NCBI GenBank assembly: GCA_031292305.1
Contig: JARLHJ010000034.1
Location: forward strand, 1-64,000
Direction: 5' to 3'
From: Candidatus Babeliales bacterium
GTDB lineage: Bacteria > Babelota > Babeliae > Babelales > JABDEC01
DNA: 64,000 bases
Shown here: piece after piece, positions 49,731 through 60,427 of the stretch
How positions within the stretch are numbered: position 1 is the stretch's first letter
Layout: every line of letters begins with the position of its first letter
Position numbers and translations under genes: made by a program
The notes under the pieces: model-generated
The model's input: only the letters and a program-made list of their open reading frames with translations
Told to the model about the DNA's origin: nothing
The model's database searches: none

Positions 49731-52700
49731 ATGTTAAGAAAATATAAAAAACTATACCGGGACAATTTTGTTATGCATTATACTTCTTCGAGGCTACAAA
49801 TAAAAGGTAAAAGATTAATTTTTTTATTTGTTTTTATTTTAAGTATTCATAATTTTATTATAGCGCATGCAATACATGATGCTGCATCAAAAGGTGATAT
49901 TGCTACTATAGAAGAACTTATTAAATTTAAAGACGAGATCAATGAAAATGGCGATGCGCCAATTCATTGTTCCGCAAGAAATGTGCAAATTACAGCAATT
50001 GGTATTTTAATAAAGTCAGGTGTATTAGTAGATATCCACAATAGCAAAGGTGAAACTGCATTGCATATTGTGTCAAGTGATGCAAGCCGAGATAATTCAG
50101 CTGCTATTCGTTTTCTATTAAACCGTGGCTCATGTATAAATGCGCAAGATGGCAATGACCATTATACGCCTATGCATCGTGCAATTTGTTCAAATAATAT
50201 TGCACATGTAGAAGCACTTCTAAACTACCAAACTAATAATCACAATAATAGATTAAATCTAAATATTGCAGATAAATATAATAGAACGCCATTAATGTTA
50301 GCTCAAGCTCATCAAGAACAAGACATTGATCGCGTAGCAATAATAAAACTTTTAACACCTCAAAATCTAGACCCACAATTTAATTATGCTATGCCAGCGC
50401 CAATGCCGTATACGCAACTGCCATATTATCAACTACCTATGCCTTTGCCATATCCGCCTATGCCAGCAATGTACAATCCAGCAATGTTTGGATTTTCACC
50501 AGTTCCAATTCCTTATTCCCAATTTCCATTTCCACAGCAGCCTATGAATATACAAAATCAATTCCCTTTAGATCCGGCAATTCTTTTTGCTCAACCAATG
50601 TCCCAGCAAATTCTACCTGCGCCTGTGCAAGACAATCAGCAGCATGAAGTGGCTCCAATTGTTTCAGAATTACAAGAAAGAAAAGAAGAGTATCAAGAAC
50701 AAGTTCAACAGCAAGAAGTAGTAGAAGAGTTAGCGCAAGCTGCAGAGCACGCTGCGCAGGTTATTCAAGTAGATGAACAATCGTGCAATAACTCAAATAT
50801 TAGTACCTCAGGGGTTGAAGTTCCTACGGCAGAAGAAATTGAAGATGAAGAAGTTTTTCAAGAATCTGTCAATTCTCAAGATGAAGTTGCTGTTCGGCAA
50901 GAAACGCTAGACGAGCAAAAAGAAAGCGATAGTGAGGATATTCAAGATTTTGTTCAAGCAGAAATGAAAAAAGAAAAATCTGGGTTAAGTAAGCATAAAT
51001 TAGAAAAGCAAAAAAAAGCTGACAGAGCTAAAGCCTTGGCAGCAGCCCGTAAAAAGAATCAAGCTAAGTCTAATTTAAAAGTTGCTCTCCCAAAACAAGT
51101 TCAAGCTAAGGTTGTCCAGCAAAGCAATACTGAAGATTATCAAGCAGAGGCAGATCTTATAGAACAAGAACAAATAGAAGTGCCACAAGTAAAAAAAGAC
51201 TTGAGGTTGCATGATGCAATTAGTAAAAATAAAAAGTTTGAAGAAGTTGAGCCTTTAGTTACATTGCAAGGTATAAACACATCTGATAATGAAGGTAATT
51301 TTCCATTGCATTTGTCAGTTATGTTTAAAAATATAGACGCTTGCAAAAAGATTGTTGAGATTTTTGCTGACAATATTGCGGATAAAGATGAATTAAAAGA
51401 AAAAACAAACGCAGTGAATGGAGCGGGTAGAACTGCACTTTATTATGCAATTGAAAAAAAGGATATGGAAATAGTAGATTACTTGTTATCAAAAGACGCA
51501 GATCGTGCTTTATTGCCTAAAAAAACTAATAATAAACTTACGGCTTTAGCTGAACTGCATGCAAGAGAACTTAAAGCATTGCAAAATGCATCAGAAGAAT
51601 CACAAGCTGCTTCTGTTGTTGAGATTTCAGTTGCGGCAAGTTCAAGCGAAGAATGCAAAGAATCAGGTCAGTCAGAAAAATTAAAATACGACCAAGCTAA
51701 TTTGCAAGAAATTTTAAACGAGCAGCTTAAACAAGCAGAAGAAATGTTTGTAGTGGGATTTGCAGGAGCAGCAGATAGAGAATATGGTAAATTTATTAAA
51801 GCTATTAACGATGGTAAATATAATGCGGTTAAAAATTATGTTTATAAGAACGAAGACTATGTCTGTTGGTTAGGTGAAAAAGGAACTGCTTTACATTGTG
51901 CTGTTGCAAGTGATTCTAAAAGACTGGATAAAGATTTTAAAATTACTAAATTTTTAGTTGAAGGTGATTTGAAATCTAATTTTAAAGGTTTACCTCAAAT
52001 TATTTTTCAAGAAGACGAAAATGGGATTACGCCTTTTCATTTAGCTATATCTTTTAGTAATTTAAATATCTGTAGCTATTTTTTATCTATAATACAAAAA
52101 ACAAATGATATAATTTTTTTAAAAGATTTTGTTATGAAATTAAAAATCTTCAGCATGAAAGGAATGGTTAAAAACCCAAGAGATATTAACATTCAGCAAA
52201 TTGTTGGACTTTTACAAAATGAGCAACAAAGAATTAAAAAAGAGCAAAAACCTAAGCAACCTGAAGTTGTAGCGCTTGGTAGTCAGTCTAATAAGTATTT
52301 GCAAATGGACAAAGCAGAATTGGACAAAGCTTTATGGGAGCATGTTCAACATTATCTAAGATTAAAATTAGATAATCTTAGAATAGATATAATTAACATG
52401 ATTATTGCAGGTGCTGATTTAAGCAAATGCATTATAAATGAAATGACTTATTTACATATTTTCTCACAATTAGGAGATTGTGTAATTGTAGACTTATTGC
52501 TTATTCATAAAGCAAATACTCAAGCTCTTGATGCAAGAGGTAATATACCATTACACTATGCAGCTGCTCGTGGATTTTTAAAAATAATTGATTTATTAGT
52601 GGCAAAAGATCCAGAAACTAAAAATGCAGTTAATAAAGAAGGCAATACGCCATTACATGTTTGCATTAGGCACAAATTAGCAGTTGCAAGATTAATAGAA

Positions 52701-53129
52701 TTGGGTGTTGATACCCAAATAAAAAATCATGAACTTTTGACACCATTGTTATTTGCTATGATGAATAATGAAGAGAGCTATAAATTGCTTTCAAATGATT
52801 TATTAGATAAAGGCTTAACTTGGCAGAAGCATGTGATGCAAGATGTGTATCTTGTTAGGCATGATGATCATGATAATAAATTCAAGGCGTTAGACGATCG
52901 TATGAAAACCATTTTAGAAGTAATTGCTAAATCAAAAGGTATAATTTCTGATGAAAGCTCCTATCTTGACTTAGATTTTAGCGGGGAAAAACCAAAAGCT
53001 ATTCTAAAGAAGAAATCACCAGAAGGCCTACAGGCTGCGCAATTAAATCGTTATAAAATCGATTATAGTGGTACAGAGCCTAAGATTCTATTTAATGGCG
53101 AAGATGCTTTAGCTGAGGCTCAACAATAA
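49731..53129 (+). CDS. Exported ankyrin-repeat protein 2 of 6
   Basis: A paralogue of protein 1, 1132 residues. The ATG follows the previous stop codon directly (TAAATG); a second in-frame ATG at 49773 has no better signals. The signal peptide follows a basic stretch (RLIFLFVFILSIHNFIIAHA). The N-terminal ankyrin domain (IHDAASKGDIATIEELIKFK; TPMHRAICSNNIAHV) is followed by a Pro/Met/Tyr-rich linker (MPAPMPYTQLPYYQLPMPLP) and Gln/Glu-rich repeats. The basic block SGLSKHKLEKQKKADRAK and the block KKDLRLHDAISKNKKFEEVE match protein 1. The C-terminal ankyrin units are clear (NIPLHYAAARGFLKIIDLLV). The tail has a repeated DLDFSGEKPKAIL/KIDYSGTEPKIL pattern. Confidence 0.88.
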   Translation: MLRKYKKLYRDNFVMHYTSSRLQIKGKRLIFLFVFILSIHNFIIAHAIHDAASKGDIATIEELIKFKDEINENGDAPIHCSARNVQITAIGILIKSGVLVDIHNSKGETALHIVSSDASRDNSAAIRFLLNRGSCINAQDGNDHYTPMHRAICSNNIAHVEALLNYQTNNHNNRLNLNIADKYNRTPLMLAQAHQEQDIDRVAIIKLLTPQNLDPQFNYAMPAPMPYTQLPYYQLPMPLPYPPMPAMYNPAMFGFSPVPIPYSQFPFPQQPMNIQNQFPLDPAILFAQPMSQQILPAPVQDNQQHEVAPIVSELQERKEEYQEQVQQQEVVEELAQAAEHAAQVIQVDEQSCNNSNISTSGVEVPTAEEIEDEEVFQESVNSQDEVAVRQETLDEQKESDSEDIQDFVQAEMKKEKSGLSKHKLEKQKKADRAKALAAARKKNQAKSNLKVALPKQVQAKVVQQSNTEDYQAEADLIEQEQIEVPQVKKDLRLHDAISKNKKFEEVEPLVTLQGINTSDNEGNFPLHLSVMFKNIDACKKIVEIFADNIADKDELKEKTNAVNGAGRTALYYAIEKKDMEIVDYLLSKDADRALLPKKTNNKLTALAELHARELKALQNASEESQAASVVEISVAASSSEECKESGQSEKLKYDQANLQEILNEQLKQAEEMFVVGFAGAADREYGKFIKAINDGKYNAVKNYVYKNEDYVCWLGEKGTALHCAVASDSKRLDKDFKITKFLVEGDLKSNFKGLPQIIFQEDENGITPFHLAISFSNLNICSYFLSIIQKTNDIIFLKDFVMKLKIFSMKGMVKNPRDINIQQIVGLLQNEQQRIKKEQKPKQPEVVALGSQSNKYLQMDKAELDKALWEHVQHYLRLKLDNLRIDIINMIIAGADLSKCIINEMTYLHIFSQLGDCVIVDLLLIHKANTQALDARGNIPLHYAAARGFLKIIDLLVAKDPETKNAVNKEGNTPLHVCIRHKLAVARLIELGVDTQIKNHELLTPLLFAMMNNEESYKLLSNDLLDKGLTWQKHVMQDVYLVRHDDHDNKFKALDDRMKTILEVIAKSKGIISDESSYLDLDFSGEKPKAILKKKSPEGLQAAQLNRYKIDYSGTEPKILFNGEDALAEAQQ
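51420..51507 (+). repeat. Near-identical DNA block shared with ankyrin gene 1 (copy 2)
   Basis: The partner of 48291-48378. The single change is A to G at the sixth base. High similarity continues on both sides at a lower level, for example GATAAAGATGAATTAAAAGA upstream and TGCAAGAGAACTTAAAGCAT downstream. Confidence 0.85.
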
Positions 53130-53152
53130 AATTAATAAAGATATTAAACATT

Positions 53153-56100
53153 ATGCATAAAAAAATTATATTACTAGTTTTTATATTTTCGATAAACACA
53201 CTTTTAGCAGGACCGGTTCATGATGCTGCCAGAAATGGAAATTTGGCAGAGTTAAAAAAACATATTGCAGAAATAAATGCAGTAGATGAACAAGGTAACC
53301 AGCCAATACATATTGCTGCTTTATCCCAGCAAATGGGCATTATTGAGTTTTTGTTAACTCAAAATGTTCCAATAGATACTAAAAATGGCATAGGGCAAAC
53401 AGCATTGCACTTAATGGCAATTAAAGGTACTCAGCCAAACATAAAAAAATTATTAGATATGGGCGCAGGAATTAATTGTAGAGATACATTAAAAAATTTG
53501 ACGCCATTGCATACAGCTATTTTTTATAATAACATAGATGCTTTTTATGCACTTTTGGCACATGAATCTGAAAATAATAAACTAGATATTAACCTTGTTA
53601 ATGGTGATGCACAAACACCTTTACATTTTGCAATTCAATTTAGAAGATTTGCAATGATAGAAGTATTATTCGATGAACCAAGAACTCAAATAAATTTACC
53701 AGATGGTCAAAAAAGAACACCGTTTATACTGGTCGAAGAAGCATATTTTTCAGGTTTTGGATCAATTGCACCAATACTAAACTCTCTGGTTTTAAGACTT
53801 GATATTGATTTTAGCGGATCAAATTATTTAAGACAATTAAACCCAAGTTATGATCAAGTGCAATTTGCTTTTCAGGTTCCTATTTTGCCAGATTTACCTA
53901 CTGGGCTTAATTTGCCAGCTCCTACTATTCAAGAGCAGGCTGCACAAGCCAGTGAAAATAAAAAAGAAACAGAACAGGCACCACAGCAAGCAGCTAGCGC
54001 GGTTGAACCTATGCATAGTTCTGAGAACTTGCTAGCAAAATATAATTATGTAAAAAATTTAAAATTACAAGTTCCAGCACCAAGACATCACAATAAAACT
54101 GAATTATCTCTAAAAAAGTCTATAGAAAAACCTCAAGAGACATTAGATGAGGTTGAATTAGAAGAAGTGGTCGTGCAAGAAAATGAGAGCAAGCAAGGCG
54201 TTGAAGAATTTGTAAATACCGAACAAATAAATACTAGATTAAGTATTGCTGCAAAAAAAAGATTAAAAAAAAGAGAGAAAGAGCAAGCTCTTAAAACTGC
54301 TGGACCAGCAAGCGCTCCAGTAAAAAGTTTTTCAAAAAAAGATTTAGATGAGAAATTACAAGATTTGTTTGAAGGTTCTAGTGTTAATACTGCGCCACTA
54401 AATGTTTTACAAAAAGATAATACAGTTAAAGAAAAAACCAAAAAACCTAAAAAGAAACAAGATCTTGGCAATACACCATTGCATTTAGCTATTTTAAATA
54501 AAGCAGAGAATGTACATGAATTAATAAATGCAGAAACTGTTTTAGTTGCAAATAATGATGGTAATTTTCCGCTACACTATGCTGCTATTCATAGAAATTT
54601 ACTTGTATGTCAAAAAATAATTGCCCTTAACGTTGTTGATATTAATGCAGAAAATAATAATCATTTACGGGCATTAGACTATGCAATAAAAAATAGAGAC
54701 ATTCCAATTATAGATTTTCTATGCTGTTCAGGTGCAAATGAAGAATTATTAGCGCAAGTAACAATGCAAGATCTCAGAGTTATAGTAAATAGCATAAAAG
54801 ACATTAATACTTTAAATTCAGATAAGTTAAAAAAATTAATTAAACCTCAAGAACAAGCTTCGAGCTCAAGTGCTTCTTCAAGTTCTTCATTACCAAGTAA
54901 TGAAAGGCAAATTCAAAATTTTTATAGAGCGATAGATGAAAATGATTATGAGCATGTTAAAGAGTTATATGGACATAATAAACGACTTATCTATGCAGTT
55001 AAAAGTAACAAACTAACACCTTTGCACCAAGCAGTATGTGCAGCACATAAAAGAAAAGATAAAGATTTTAGAGTTATCCAATTTTTAATTGAGCGTGATT
55101 TAGAAATATTGTTTACCCCGGGTCCTCAAAATTTAACCTCATTTCATTTTGCTATAAATTTAGAAATGGTTGAATTGTGTAAATATTTATTAACTTTAAA
55201 TTTACAACATGCAAAGCCGTTTTTAAAAGAGGTTATTAAATATTATCTATTGCCATTAGAAACTCAGTTTAATGAAAATATTGCTAAAATTGTAAAATTA
55301 GTGCTCGCTAAATTAGAAACTTTAGCACCAACACAGATAGAAGATATTGATATTTTTGGTGCAATTGCAACGCAAGATTTAGATGTTGTTCAAGCTGTTT
55401 TTAACAAAAAGCCTGAATGTTTATATGACTTATCAGATGGTTTTATTCCTTTACATCTTGCAATTAGTCAAGATGATATGCACGATAAATTAGAATTTAA
55501 AATTACAAAGTTTTTGGCTGTGCAATACCCAGATTCAATTTTTAGTGTTTGTGGTGAAAATAAAATAACGGCTCTTGATGTTGCAATTGGTATTGAAAAC
55601 TTCGATATTTGTAAATATTTTATTTCATTAATTTTTAAGCATGAAATAAAAGGCGCACTGTTTTTTTTAACTAAGTTTAATCGAGGTTGTTTAGAAAGAT
55701 TAGAAAAATCTCCTGACAATGAATTCTATATAAAAATTTCTGAGCTATTAAATAAAACTATAAATTTTTTAAAGGCTAAGAAGCAAAAACAATTAAATCT
55801 GCTTGAAGGTAGTTCAACAGAAGATAAGAAATTATATGAACTTTTTGACCAATATAGAATTTTGGGCTTTAAGACAAGAAGCATCGAAGCTTCATTTAGA
55901 CAAGAGATTTTCGATTTAATTTCACCAGAAAGAAATTTAAATATAGTCAATAATGAAGGTGAAACCTACGTGCATATTGCAGCTGCAATAGGCGATGTTG
56001 GAATAGCCCATAAACTAATAACAAATGGCGCTGCGATAAATTTGCCAGATAAGAAAGGGAATTTACCAATACATTTTGCAGCAACCTACGCAAGAAACAA

Positions 56101-56491
56101 CTGTATTTCATTGACAAGCAATAAAGAAACTTTAAATGCGATAAATATGCTAGGTAATACAGCACTGCACCAAGCAGCGGGGAAACCAAATGAGATAGCG
56201 ATACGTATGTTAATTGGTTTTGGAGCCAATACTCAATTAAAAAATAGAGACGGGTTAACTCCACTTTTGGTAGCAGTTAATTATGACCAACTAGAAAATC
56301 TTAATATTTTATTTCCAGATGCAATGGAAAGAAACAAGAAGACTCATAGAGATATTCTGGAAGATATTAATGAAGTTGAGTCTCTAAACCCAGACAAATA
56401 TCCAAATTTACTAAGCTATGCAAAGAGCTTACAAAAGGACAATGCGTTGAAAATAGCGGCTAAAAAACAAAGTAAAAAACTTATAAAATAA
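53153..56491 (+). CDS. Exported ankyrin-repeat protein 3 of 6
   Basis: An 1112-residue protein with signal peptide MHKKIILLVFIFSINTLLAG, then an N-terminal ankyrin domain (PVHDAARNGNLAELKKHIAE; QPIHIAALSQQMGIIEFLLT; TPLHTAIFYNNIDAFYALLA). The Pro-rich linker is shorter than in proteins 1 and 2 and the SKHKLEKQKK block is replaced by RLSIAAKKRLKKREKEQALK. The second ankyrin block starts at KKQDLGNTPLHLAILNKAEN. A Ser run (ASSSSASSSSSLPSN) stands before the third part (TPLHQAVCAAHKRKDK). The fourth part ends with NTALHQAAGKPNEIAIRMLI. It starts 23 bases after protein 2, so the first three form a possible operon. The function is inferred to be host-protein binding. Confidence 0.88.
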   Translation: MHKKIILLVFIFSINTLLAGPVHDAARNGNLAELKKHIAEINAVDEQGNQPIHIAALSQQMGIIEFLLTQNVPIDTKNGIGQTALHLMAIKGTQPNIKKLLDMGAGINCRDTLKNLTPLHTAIFYNNIDAFYALLAHESENNKLDINLVNGDAQTPLHFAIQFRRFAMIEVLFDEPRTQINLPDGQKRTPFILVEEAYFSGFGSIAPILNSLVLRLDIDFSGSNYLRQLNPSYDQVQFAFQVPILPDLPTGLNLPAPTIQEQAAQASENKKETEQAPQQAASAVEPMHSSENLLAKYNYVKNLKLQVPAPRHHNKTELSLKKSIEKPQETLDEVELEEVVVQENESKQGVEEFVNTEQINTRLSIAAKKRLKKREKEQALKTAGPASAPVKSFSKKDLDEKLQDLFEGSSVNTAPLNVLQKDNTVKEKTKKPKKKQDLGNTPLHLAILNKAENVHELINAETVLVANNDGNFPLHYAAIHRNLLVCQKIIALNVVDINAENNNHLRALDYAIKNRDIPIIDFLCCSGANEELLAQVTMQDLRVIVNSIKDINTLNSDKLKKLIKPQEQASSSSASSSSSLPSNERQIQNFYRAIDENDYEHVKELYGHNKRLIYAVKSNKLTPLHQAVCAAHKRKDKDFRVIQFLIERDLEILFTPGPQNLTSFHFAINLEMVELCKYLLTLNLQHAKPFLKEVIKYYLLPLETQFNENIAKIVKLVLAKLETLAPTQIEDIDIFGAIATQDLDVVQAVFNKKPECLYDLSDGFIPLHLAISQDDMHDKLEFKITKFLAVQYPDSIFSVCGENKITALDVAIGIENFDICKYFISLIFKHEIKGALFFLTKFNRGCLERLEKSPDNEFYIKISELLNKTINFLKAKKQKQLNLLEGSSTEDKKLYELFDQYRILGFKTRSIEASFRQEIFDLISPERNLNIVNNEGETYVHIAAAIGDVGIAHKLITNGAAINLPDKKGNLPIHFAATYARNNCISLTSNKETLNAINMLGNTALHQAAGKPNEIAIRMLIGFGANTQLKNRDGLTPLLVAVNYDQLENLNILFPDAMERNKKTHRDILEDINEVESLNPDKYPNLLSYAKSLQKDNALKIAAKKQSKKLIK

Positions 56492-56628
56492 TGATTTCTA
56501 AATGAGTTTACAGGGTAAAAGGCTTGCTGCGCTAAGTTCTACTTGTAATAAACCTGGTTTTTGATAAGATGGTAAAATACACAATAAGGTAATTTTTTTG
56601 GGGTAATTTAGGAAAATAGGGCGTTTTT

Positions 56629-59600
56629 ATGAAAAAAATAAATTTTATAGGTTTTTTAAGCCTAGTTATATCGGTTAATTCTATATTTTGTGCAGAACCA
56701 TTTATCGCAACTCCAAAAAAGATGGATAATGCTGCTAGTATGGGTGATATTTCAGGTATAGATGCAAATATCAGGTTTAAAGATGAGTTAAATGTTGAAG
56801 GCGATAGACCGATACATTCTGCAGCTAGAAATTTAAAGATCAAAGCAATAGAGCATTTAGTATCCAAAGGTGTATCAATTGATAGCACAAATGGTCTAGG
56901 TATCACTGCATTGCATTTAGTTGCTTCATTAGGTTCTGGCGAAGATGTTCAAGCTTTGCTAGAGTTACACCCTAAAGTTAATCTACAAGATAGAATATTA
57001 CAATCTGCAGCTATACATTATGCAGTATTTAATCAAAATATTGATGCATTAATTCCTTTATTATCTACATCTAATATAGATTTGCAAAATAAATTTGGTC
57101 AAACTGCTTTGCACTTAGCGGTTATAAAAGTTAATTTACCAATAGTTAAGCTTTTATTGCAAGCAGGTATAAATAGAGATTTACCAGATTATGATAACAA
57201 AACAGCATTAATGTCAGCTCAAGAAAATATTGCAGTTAAAGGTATGCAAGCAATAATAAATGAACTAAATCCTGTGCCACAAGTGGCTTATAATCCAAAT
57301 TTTATACAAATGCCTTTTACTCCGCAATTTCAACCTTACAATATTGCACAAATGCAATTCCCACAATATCAACAGCCCGTTAATGCATCACAGTTTCAAC
57401 AGTTATTAGGGGATTATCTTGGTAGCCAAAATAACATGCTGCAACCAGTTGTAATGCCTCTTGCAGTTGCAAATCCTACAGTTGAACAAGCTGAACCGCA
57501 GCCTGTTGCTATTTCATTAGAACCTGTAATTTCTGTACCACAGCAAGAGCCAGTTTTACAAAAACAGCCAATTGTGCAGCAAGAACCAGTTGCAGCTAGC
57601 GCACCTTCACCAAAAGCAATTGCAGTTACTGTAGATAAAGTACAATCAAAAAAAACAGTTAATCAAAATGCTGGTTTGGCAAGATTAATACAAGAAATTA
57701 CACAGGTACAACCCCCTGCAGCTAGTCATGCTTCAATCGCGTCAAATATAGACGCAGAGCAAAAAGAAAAAGCTGTAATTGTACAAAGTGAAACTAAAGA
57801 ACCAGAAGTTCAAAAAAAAGAAGTTCAAAAAGCTGCAAGCTCTTCAATTCCGGAAGATAAAAATAAAGAGCAAGTAAGTAAGCATAAATTAAAAAAGCAA
57901 AAAGAAGCTGATCTTAAAGCTAGAGTGTTATTGGCAAAAAAACAAAAAGCAAAACAAGAAGCAGAACAAAAAAGACAGCTTAAAGCAGCAAATAGTTCAT
58001 CTAACTTAAGTGATGCTTCTCAAGAAAGCTTTGAGAATGTGGATAATCCAGAAGAGTTTGTACAGGTTGAAGCAGAAGAAGAATCACAAGAACCTGCAAA
58101 AGAAAAAAAAGACCTCAGCTTGCACAAAGCTATTAGTAAGAATAAATCAATAGAAGAAATTACCGCATTAATCACACCACAAAGAGTTGTAATTACAAAT
58201 GAAAAAGGTGATTGTCCATTACATATTGCTGCAGAGCGTAAAAACACTTCAGTCTGTATAGCGTTAATGACCGCTGGTGCAATAGTGGATGCACTTAATG
58301 ATCTTAAGCTTACAGCATTGCATTTTGCAGTAGCTACAGAAAATTTTGAACTTGTAGATTATTTATTATCATGTGGATCAAATCCTAATATTTTACCAGC
58401 AAAAACAAATAAAAAGATTGTGGCTTTGGCAAACCAATGCAAAAAAGATCAATTTTTAAATTTAAGAAAATTCAGAACTTTGCCTGAAGAAACTGCCTTG
58501 CAAACTTTAGCAATAGTTGCCGAATCAAGTTCAGCAGCTGCAGCCAGTTCAAGCGTTCAAGAAAAACCTCAAGAGATTAATGAGAGTTTAGATTATACTT
58601 TATTTATTGCTGCTGTATTAGAAGGCAATGCTTTATTAATTACAGATTATCTAAATTTTAACCCTGAATGGCTTTATGTTGAAACTATGGAAAATGTCTC
58701 ACCATTATATAAGGCAATTTTAGGAGATAGTGAGAGGCAAGATAAGAACTTTACATCAACTAAATTGTTAATAGAGCGTGATCATAAAATAATTGTTGCA
58801 AGAAATAAACAAGATAATTCAACTCCTTTTCATTTTGCTATAAATCTTGGCAATGTTGGTATATGTATATATTTATTATCCAAAATAAATAAAATAGCAG
58901 ATTTAGATTTAGAAGATTTTTTAAAAGATTCAATAGTTTATTGCCAACAACAAATTGCTAAAGATAGTGATAATACAAATTTTAAAACAATTTTAAAATT
59001 ACTTCAAAATTCTTTATCCAATCTTAAAACAATTAAGCAAGATGCTCAAGCAACATCAAGTTCAATTTCTAATTCAAAAACTAATCAATATTTGGGTTGT
59101 GATAAAGCAGCATTAAGCAATATTTTACATATTTTGGCCCAACAATATGGTATGTCACCCACGCCTGCGAATCGTCAAGAAATGAAAAATCTTATAGAAG
59201 CAGGTGCTGACGTAACTACGTTAAATGGTGCGCAAGCAACTTATTTACATTTATTTGCATCGCTAGGTGATGAAGAAATGGTAACTCTTTTATTATCAAA
59301 AGGTCTTAAGCCAGAAATTGTAGATATCTCAGGCAATTTAGCGCTACACGATGCAGTATTGGGTGGATTTTTTAAATTAGTCGTTATCTTAATAAAAGCT
59401 AATAAAGAGACAAGAAGTGCAACTAATGAAGAAGGTGATACTCCATTGCATTTAGCATGTGCATGTGGACATGTTAAAATAATTGAATTATTAATTTCTT
59501 TAAAAATTGATACACAAGCAAAAAATAAAGATGGATTAACTCCATTTTTGATGGCTGTTAATAATGACCAAAGAGAAGCCATGCAAATCTTATTAGATTG

Positions 59601-60408
59601 GACGCTTATGAAAGCAAAAAGAACTCATGCAGACATATTAAAAGATTTGCAAGATGTTCTATCTGCAGATAGAGAAAATAAATACCCAGATTTTGTTGCA
59701 AATTATAACGTGATCGAAAAAATGTTACGACAGCATGATAAATTAAACTTGGCGGCTTCAGTCGCATCTTCTCCAGCATGTTCTAGTCAATCAGTAGAAA
59801 ATAATTCTGAATTTGCAGCTCAACTAATTGCAAATTTCTTTAAAGCAATATCCAAAGGTAAATTAAAAGATATTAGCAGGTTATTAAAATGTAGTCCTAC
59901 ATTAATTTATACTAAATATAAAACTATGTTGCCGTTACACGCGGCTATTATAAGCCAAGCTGAGCCGCACTTAAAAATAAAAATGATACGTCTTTTTGCT
60001 AAGTATGCTACGCAAGATTCACAAACTAATATATCTTTTGTTAATACTAATGAAAAAACGCCTTTGCAATTAGCTGTTGATACTCAATTAGAGAATGAAT
60101 GCTTTATGGCATTATTAGAAAAAATTATGGAATCTGATCTTCCAAAAGCACAGATTTTATATGAATTAAGATTATATTGCAATGATTTAAGAACAAATAC
60201 ACAAGATGAACAAAAAAAGCTTTACTGTAATAGTGTCATAGCTTTAATTAATGAACATTCAAAGAGTTTAAATCAAGGACAGATGCCAAGTTTCGAACAA
60301 ATAATGGATGAAACTGTAAAAGGGCTTGATCAGTTATCTTCTGAAGAATTAAAGAGGCTTGAAGAAGACATCCCAGCAGATTTCGGCGAAGGTTGTATTG
60401 TACAATAG
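56629..60408 (+). CDS. Exported ankyrin-repeat protein 4 of 6
   Basis: The longest of the group, 1259 residues. Signal peptide: MKKINFIGFLSLVISVNSIF. The N-terminal ankyrin domain (DRPIHSAARNLKIKAIEHLV; TALHLAVIKVNLPIVKLLLQ) is followed by a Pro/Gln/Phe/Tyr-rich linker (FTPQFQPYNIAQMQFPQYQQ), and then by Gln/Pro/Val-rich repeats. The basic block QVSKHKLKKQKEADLKARVL and the block KKDLSLHKAISKNKSIEEIT follow, and later ankyrin parts include GDTPLHLACACGHVKIIELL and LPLHAAIISQAEPHL. The tail is acidic. A 137-base gap precedes it, and AATAGGGCGTTTTT before the ATG recalls the leader of gene 1, so a separate promoter is likely. Confidence 0.88.
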   Translation: MKKINFIGFLSLVISVNSIFCAEPFIATPKKMDNAASMGDISGIDANIRFKDELNVEGDRPIHSAARNLKIKAIEHLVSKGVSIDSTNGLGITALHLVASLGSGEDVQALLELHPKVNLQDRILQSAAIHYAVFNQNIDALIPLLSTSNIDLQNKFGQTALHLAVIKVNLPIVKLLLQAGINRDLPDYDNKTALMSAQENIAVKGMQAIINELNPVPQVAYNPNFIQMPFTPQFQPYNIAQMQFPQYQQPVNASQFQQLLGDYLGSQNNMLQPVVMPLAVANPTVEQAEPQPVAISLEPVISVPQQEPVLQKQPIVQQEPVAASAPSPKAIAVTVDKVQSKKTVNQNAGLARLIQEITQVQPPAASHASIASNIDAEQKEKAVIVQSETKEPEVQKKEVQKAASSSIPEDKNKEQVSKHKLKKQKEADLKARVLLAKKQKAKQEAEQKRQLKAANSSSNLSDASQESFENVDNPEEFVQVEAEEESQEPAKEKKDLSLHKAISKNKSIEEITALITPQRVVITNEKGDCPLHIAAERKNTSVCIALMTAGAIVDALNDLKLTALHFAVATENFELVDYLLSCGSNPNILPAKTNKKIVALANQCKKDQFLNLRKFRTLPEETALQTLAIVAESSSAAAASSSVQEKPQEINESLDYTLFIAAVLEGNALLITDYLNFNPEWLYVETMENVSPLYKAILGDSERQDKNFTSTKLLIERDHKIIVARNKQDNSTPFHFAINLGNVGICIYLLSKINKIADLDLEDFLKDSIVYCQQQIAKDSDNTNFKTILKLLQNSLSNLKTIKQDAQATSSSISNSKTNQYLGCDKAALSNILHILAQQYGMSPTPANRQEMKNLIEAGADVTTLNGAQATYLHLFASLGDEEMVTLLLSKGLKPEIVDISGNLALHDAVLGGFFKLVVILIKANKETRSATNEEGDTPLHLACACGHVKIIELLISLKIDTQAKNKDGLTPFLMAVNNDQREAMQILLDWTLMKAKRTHADILKDLQDVLSADRENKYPDFVANYNVIEKMLRQHDKLNLAASVASSPACSSQSVENNSEFAAQLIANFFKAISKGKLKDISRLLKCSPTLIYTKYKTMLPLHAAIISQAEPHLKIKMIRLFAKYATQDSQTNISFVNTNEKTPLQLAVDTQLENECFMALLEKIMESDLPKAQILYELRLYCNDLRTNTQDEQKKLYCNSVIALINEHSKSLNQGQMPSFEQIMDETVKGLDQLSSEELKRLEEDIPADFGEGCIVQ

Positions 60409-60427
60409 ATTTTAAATGGAGAAAATT

